Assembly: GCA_026225945.1 (NCBI GenBank)
Contig: JAMJFZ010001657.1
Location: forward strand, 930,001-994,000
DNA length: 64,000 nt
Direction: 5' to 3'
Origin: Cricetomys ansorgei
Lineage: Eukaryota > Chordata > Mammalia > Rodentia > Nesomyidae
The translations under genes and the position numbers were made by a program. The notes under the pieces were generated by a model. It was not told the DNA's origin, did no database searches, and saw only the letters and a list, made by a program, of their open reading frames with translations. This document shows, one piece after another, positions 58,661 through 64,000 of the stretch; within the stretch, counting starts at the first letter, position 1, and each line of letters opens with the position of its first letter.

Positions 58661-60425
58661 TTGTTTTAATAGCAATGTGCTAATATATTGAATTACTAGT
58701 GTTGTTATTTTTCCCCTATAATATTGACCTCTGGTTAACAGTTACAACCACCCTTCAGTTTAGTGTTTTTTTTTTTAAAAATATGGTCTGTATTTCCCTT
58801 TCCAGCAAGGCTTCTGTGTCGCTAGAATTATAATGTTAAACCAGCCTTATTAATCATTATTTCCTTGCCTGGCGGGAACTACCAAGAACTTTAAAAGGTG
58901 TTTAACTTGTGTTTTTTAACTTGTGGAGAAATGTGAAGCAGAGGGAGTGTAAGTGGAGTGTGGGCAAGCTTAAAATAGAAATAAAATAAACTTCTTGATG
59001 AGATTATCAAACAGCTTTTAGGTTGGCAGCTCTCAAATGAGGGTGTCTCATCAGCATTCACTTCCTGGCTGCTCCTTTGCCCTCTGCTTCCTGGGGTAGC
59101 CTGGGCTTTTAGGGAACATTGTGTTCACATGGACAGCATTAAATTAGATTGGTCTCTGAATGATCAGGTACTAAATAAAAAATACTGCCACTCTTAAATG
59201 ACTGAATAATAAGAAACTACAGAAAATTATGTTCATGTCTCTGATTTTACACAGCTAATGTGCAGTCTTAGAAAATATCTTTCTAAAGTAAATGTAAATA
59301 TTCTGAAATGTAGTGACTCTTTTATCCATACATATACTCTTGCCAAAATGTGGCCTTGTGATTACATTTTTATTAGTATATACCAGTGTGGGTTAGAGTT
59401 TAATATAAACGTGGTTTAACTGGGAAGTAATGGGCTGCCAGTGAAGCTGAATTCTGGCATGTTGAAGGCTGGGTTCAGTCATCAGCACTTTAACAAAAAT
59501 TAGAGAAGAGAAATGGAATACAGTGTCTTTTTGCTTATTTTTTGCATACTTTTGAGTACTTTGAGGGTAAAAGTTGTTGTTTTCCAAATATCCAATGGAC
59601 AATTACATCATTGAGGAAGAAAGACAACTGACTGGGAAGGATGTTCGGGTGTCTAGGAACTGTGACTGTTTTAAGGGACACTTACAGATTAACTTGGTCT
59701 TTTTATTCCTTGAAGGAATTCTGATGCCATGTATGCCTTCCTAGTCTTAAGCTTTTAATATAGCTTTAATTTACTCTTTTTCTGGCTTCTTCAGTTTCAT
59801 GTTTATATATTTATTTCCATTTGTACTTAGTAGTATAGGCATTTAAAAATTTAAACTCTGTTATGTTACAGGTTAGAAGTAGCTTTTAGATCTTAACATG
59901 GTTTTCATTTTAATTAAAGTTCTCTAGCTACTGTATAACGCTGTTGCAGAGTTTTCTTTTGCCTAATTACTATTTATAAGCAAGTGTTTTAAATTCTGTG
60001 AGGTTAGGGGGTTTTGTTGTTACAGATCTCCAGTTTTGTTGCATGATGATGAAGATACTAGAATTCTTTTGTAGTCCATTAATAGCTTTTAATGCTCTAG
60101 TATCTGTTGAAGTTCTCTGCTGTGACTTTGTGAATAGCGATGCAGCTGTCTGTGTGCTGTAATGTGCTGATGCATATGTGTCCCGACTGTTAAGTGTTTG
60201 CTCGCCTTATTTTTTCAGAACCTATAGGATTTATGAAAATACTGTTTTTTGTATAGGTGTTTCTTTCACTTTACAGTTTTAAATATATAGTGTGTTCATA
60301 CATACAATTTTAGCAGTTTTGTTGAGGATTGATACAGAAGAAACTGTGCACATGTAAAGTATAAAATTTGACTTTTTTTTGGATATATATGCATACCCAT
60401 GAGGTTTAGTAATCAACACATCATC
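58661..60425. other. Repeat-poor AT-rich intron 1 interval
   Basis: I see no named repeat. Several stretches (58680-59030, 59680-60180) look like unique, possibly conserved noncoding DNA. That is impression only. Confidence 0.35.
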
Positions 60426-60429
60426 CATC

Positions 60430-60760
60430 ACTCCTTGTCTTGGTCAGGTCTGGCTATTAAATCATGACAATATGGGTAGCCCGCACAAATGTTGAGAGTT
60501 TTGGAGGTTGGAAGTCTAAGGTCAAGGTCTCTGGCATGGTCAGATTCTTGGTGAGGGTCTTTTTGGCTCACAGACTGATGGGGAGGGACAGAACTCTCTG
60601 CTGTCCTGACTTTATCAATCCCATCACCGCTCAAAGGCTCCACACCCAAGTCCATCACTTTAGTCATTAGCATTTTAATATCTGGATTAGAAGGGATATA
60701 AACTGTTAATTCCAATGACATGCCTCCGCCACCTGAATGACTCCTAGCCATCCTTCATGC
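60430..60760 (+). repeat. L1-like 3' end, sense
   Basis: 'tttggaggttggaagtctaa', 'ggtcaaggtctctggcatgg', 'ggtgagggtctttttggctc' and 'caaaggctccacacccaagt' are ordered blocks of an old L1 3' end. Confidence 0.6.
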
Positions 60761-60789
60761 CTGGGCAACCACTGATGTGCTTCTCTCTA

Positions 60790-61165
60790 TATAGGGTAAA
60801 GTTACAGTAGTAGTGTTTTACTCCATCTTTCTGTTTGGTTTCTTTGGCTTAGCACAGTTACTTTCAAGTTCATTCATGTTGTGTGGGATTATTAGTGTAT
60901 CCTTTTTATTGATCAGAAATGCTGCATTGTATGAAAACACAAATCTATCACTCATCTGATAATGGACATTCTTTCTTTATGCTGCTCGGAGTTGTTATGA
61001 ATGGATAGGCTTTCAACATTTGGGAACAAGTCTGTGTAGACATATGCTTTATTTCTTTTAGTTAAATACCCAGGAGTAGGAAAGCTGGATCATATGGCAG
61101 ATACATGTTTAAAGTTTTAAGAAATCACCAAACTGTTTTGCAGAATGGTTGGAGCGTTTTTCATT
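60790..61165 (-). repeat. L1M-type fragment, antisense
   Basis: 'ttgatcagaaatgctgcatt', 'taatggacattctttcttta', 'taaatacccaggagtaggaa' and 'gctggatcatatggcag' then 'aaactgttttgcagaatgg' are the reverse of the old L1 3' series. Lies between two sense L1 ends. Confidence 0.8.
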
Positions 61166-61194
61166 TCAGCAGTTGGAGAAGGGGTACTTGCTTC

Positions 61195-61450
61195 ATACCT
61201 TTTCTGAAGGCTGCCATAAAAACAAACAAATGAAACCACAGCCTTGGTGTCTAAAATGATAGAGATTTATTTTCTCCAGTTCTGGAGTTGAATAAGGCCA
61301 AGATCAGGGTCCACAGGGGTGGTTTTCCCTAAGGCCTCTGTTTGGCTCACCTGTGGTCCCTTCTTAGCTACTTCTCTGGGTGGTCTTTCTTCTGACTGCA
61401 TGCTCTTGTTCTCTCGCCTTGGTTTTAAGTGAGAAACTCCCTTTGCCTGT
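61195..61450 (+). repeat. L1M-type 3' end, sense
   Basis: 'tctgaaggctgccataaaaa', 'gagatttattttctccagtt' and 'aaggccaagatcagggtcca' mark the start of an L1M 3' end. The later part is decayed. Confidence 0.65.
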
Positions 61451-61780
61451 GCTAGACCTCAATACCTGTCTTCCATTTCTTTCATCCTTTTTATTGTATT
61501 TTTCTTCATTTCTAAGACTAATTTTTCTTTTTTAACTTTTACCTAGTTTAATCACCCTACAACTGAATTTTTTTATTTTAATCTGACTTGAGTTCTTTCA
61601 TGTCTGCTATTATTTCAGTATCCTTTGACTCTTTGTTTTGGAGTTGTATAATTTTGGTGGCTTTGTTATAAGGGTATTTGCTCTGTAATGTCTTTTTTTT
61701 TCCTTAACAACTTTGTGGAATCTGACTTAGTACTTTTTGGTGCTCATTTTTATTCTAAGTGTTTTCTTCCCTAGGAAGGA

Positions 61781-61830
<50 letters not shown>

Positions 61831-62459
61831 GTTGGTCTTTTGACCCTCTAGGGTTCCTCTGTGTTCTGTGGCACCCGCAGCTTCCTCTCTGAAATGTATT
61901 GCTTTCCCTCCACGTGTTTACCTCAGCCTTTCCTTCTATTCCATTTGCCTTCTGGAACTCCTTTTTTACGCTTTCACTCTGCTGTCCTGGATAGCCTGGA
62001 ACTCATTATGTAGACCAGACGGACCTTAACTCACAGAACTCTGTCAGGCTCCTTTTGAAACTCCTGCTTATTAGCTTAATCATCAACTCTTAGCTGAGTT
62101 CTTGCTTAGCTTAATCAGCTCTTGTCTCCTCAGTGGGGGCTTTGCTTTGGAAGTGGGAGTCTTTGATTCCATATATGAGTTAGTTCAGATCTGGGAGGCC
62201 TATCCCTGCATGCCTGAGTTTCCAACCTGTGTGGAGTGGCTGGACACCTCTACTGTGTTCCTCATGAGCACGTGTACTCTTGGGCTTCTATTCTGAGCTA
62301 GCTGACCTACCATACTGTGCCCTGTGCACAGTGTCCTCTATAGCCTATTGTCCCTAGGCTGTGGTCTGTAATTAGCATTTGTTTCTATATGCTGATGTCT
62401 TGGTGTCCACAGGATTCCTGTCATTGGGGTGTCAGAAATGACATGTTTGATTGGTGGAT
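61451..62459. other. Intron 1 sequence with TG microsatellite and B1 scrap
   Basis: TG run at 61783-61827 (about 22 repeats). Antisense B1 fragment at about 61978-62055 ('tggaactcattatgtagacc'). The remainder is unassigned. Confidence 0.55.
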
Positions 62460-63040
62460 TTTGTTACCTAGTCTTTTTATATTTCATTGAGAAAAAAATT
62501 TTTATACACAGATTTTTATTTTTTAGTTTATTTCACAGACATAAGAATCTACTTTTATTTTAAATTAACAGCTTTGTCATGAGATCAAGACAGTAAAATT
62601 GTTAAAGCTTTATAATTTGCATTTAATATTATTAAAGGTTAATTGTTTATTGTGAAATTTCCAAGCATTTGGAGAACTAATTGCTTTTATTTTCCCTAAA
62701 AGCAATGCAAAGTTATTTGGAATGTGACAGGCAGCTGAACATATATTAGTGCATGATAGAAAATCTCATCTTGAGGTCAATTTTTATCATCAACTAATAA
62801 ACTGGTTGAGATACTTCAGCATAAAAAGTGCATCTGGTCCTGGAACATACATTATTTGTTTTGTATATTTTTGCCTAGAGAATATAGAATGCTTACTTGT
62901 AATAAAATTAGAGACTTTGTGAATATCAAGAACTAGAAACTTAATTACCAATCATAATGTCCCTGTCTTCTTCCACTTAAAAGACACCCTTGGTTTGAGA
63001 GTGTTCTGAATGAATAAAAGTATATACAGATTTGTTTGTT
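62460..63040. other. Candidate conserved noncoding element in intron 1
   Basis: Repeat-free AT-rich DNA with many homeodomain-type cores (ctaattgcttttatt, ggttaattgtttattg, taataaactggttgag) and a 'atttgcat' octamer-like site near 62620. Looks like a neural or developmental enhancer by composition. No alignment was possible. Confidence 0.3.
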
Positions 63041-63044
63041 TGTA

Positions 63045-63148
63045 TTTGTTTTCAAGACAGGGTTTCTCTGTTGTAACTCTGGCTGTCCTGGAACTCACTC
63101 TGTAGACTGAGTGCTGAGATTAAAGGCCTGCGCCACCACTGCCCAGCC
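63045..63148 (-). repeat. B1 SINE, antisense, internally deleted
   Basis: 'caagacagggtttctctgtt', 'tgtcctggaactcactctgt' then a jump to 'gagtgctgagattaaaggcc' and 'gccaccactgcccagcc'. About 45 bp of the middle is missing. Confidence 0.85.
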
Positions 63149-63619
63149 AATATAAACAGCTTTAATAAAAGTTTTCAGTCATTTTATGTATGTCTCTGTA
63201 TTGAAACTTAATAAAATTCCCCTTGTTTTCATATTTTTCTGTTTTTAATCCACTTTAAAATAATTTTTGTTAAAAATCTAATGCTTTCCTATTACATGTT
63301 AACATGTGTTCTTTATTTTTAACACAAAGTTTATAGCCCCGTTTCTTTTAACAGTATAATGGAAATAAATACCCTTTGTTTCATTAAATCACATTTTACA
63401 ACAAAATTATATAGTATTTTATTGTGTTTGTCCTGTAGTTTACTTTGCTGGTTTATCATTTGTCATTTAAGCCCTTTCTAATTTTTGCTGTTTAAAATAA
63501 CATCATAGTAGACCCTTTGTGATAAAAGGATCATGTGTAGATAATTGTATATTTGTATTGGAGATGGAGGGAATAAGACACAGAGGGCGGATTCAGATAG
63601 CTTTCCTACAAAAGGTATG
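63149..63619. other. AT-rich unassigned intron 1 sequence
   Basis: No named repeat or gene recognised. Confidence 0.4.
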
Positions 63620-63705
63620 AGGGTTAGGGAGGTAGTTCAGTTGTAGAATGCTTGCCCACCATGCAAGTTCTGGCATTGATCTTCATTAACCCCATCCCCA
63701 GTCAG
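63620..63705 (+). repeat. ID-type SINE
   Basis: 'gggttagggaggtagttcag', 'gtagaatgcttgcccaccat' and 'gcaagttctggcattgat' match a tRNA-Ala-derived ID head with a degraded B box. Confidence 0.6.
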
Positions 63706-64000
63706 CACCAACAGAGAGACAAGAGACAGAAAGAAAATAAAACAGTCTTACATTCCCACCTGCAGCAAAAAGGATCATGCACATGAAAATGCCAGCTTCC
63801 ATCTTACACCACACAGCTGCATAGTCAGCAAATGTCCATTGTGGGTAAGGTATAAGAGCCAGTGTCATAGAGCATGTGGTTATTTTATTGCAGAGGTGTA
63901 TGCTGAGTTATTAAGCAATGTCTGAGGCTACTCATTCAGTATATGCTTACATTTAAGGTATTGGGTTAGGAGACAGTCCAGACAGACAAAAAATAACATA
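63706..64000. other. Unassigned end of window
   Basis: Short stretch with 'gagagacaagagacagaaag' purine-rich lead. The rest is unassigned and continues beyond the window. Confidence 0.4.

Overview
This window is mammalian nuclear DNA, most likely from a muroid rodent (mouse, rat, hamster and vole group). The evidence is dozens of rodent SINE copies (B1, B3, B4, RSINE1 and ID types), rodent-type L1 3' ends, older MIR/L2/L1M fossils, long TG microsatellites, and one protein-coding exon encoding the amino-terminal part of XK-related protein 6 (XKR6). I saw no obviously young mouse B2 copies and only a few old ID copies. That weakly argues against Mus and Rattus, but I cannot fix the species.

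Layout. Positions 1-30.69 kb are intergenic upstream sequence made of SINEs, degraded LINEs and unassigned sequence. I found no gene, tRNA or other structured RNA there. At 30.69-31.32 kb is a TATA-less CpG-island promoter with GC boxes, inverted CCAAT boxes, three ETS-type motifs and two YY1-type motifs, one of which spans the start codon. Coding exon 1 of Xkr6 runs from 31323 to 32080 on the + strand (252 codons plus two bases) and ends at a strong splice donor (gtaaga). From 32081 to the end of the window is the first part of the long Xkr6 intron 1. It opens with a roughly 0.94-kb degenerate CTCACTG/TACCT minisatellite and then returns to SINEs, LINE ends and AT-rich unique DNA. The remaining Xkr6 exons are not in the window.

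The most striking unexplained structure is in intron 1: a near-perfect inverted repeat (45463-45653 against 45866-46056). Its two 191-bp arms match at 189 positions with no indels, around a 212-bp spacer. The left arm reaches into an antisense B1 that continues beyond the arm, so the right arm looks like the derived copy. In the Xkr6 pre-mRNA this would fold into a long double-stranded hairpin. Other unusual structures are a B1 interrupted by a 38-bp patch that matches LINE-derived sequence 1.4 kb away, a B1 nested in an L1M with a visible target-site duplication, and several short tandem duplications.

Repeat family names come from recognising consensus features by eye. Boundaries are approximate (about 5-30 bp) unless stated. 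Almost all ORFs other than Xkr6 exon 1 look like chance or repeat-derived frames.
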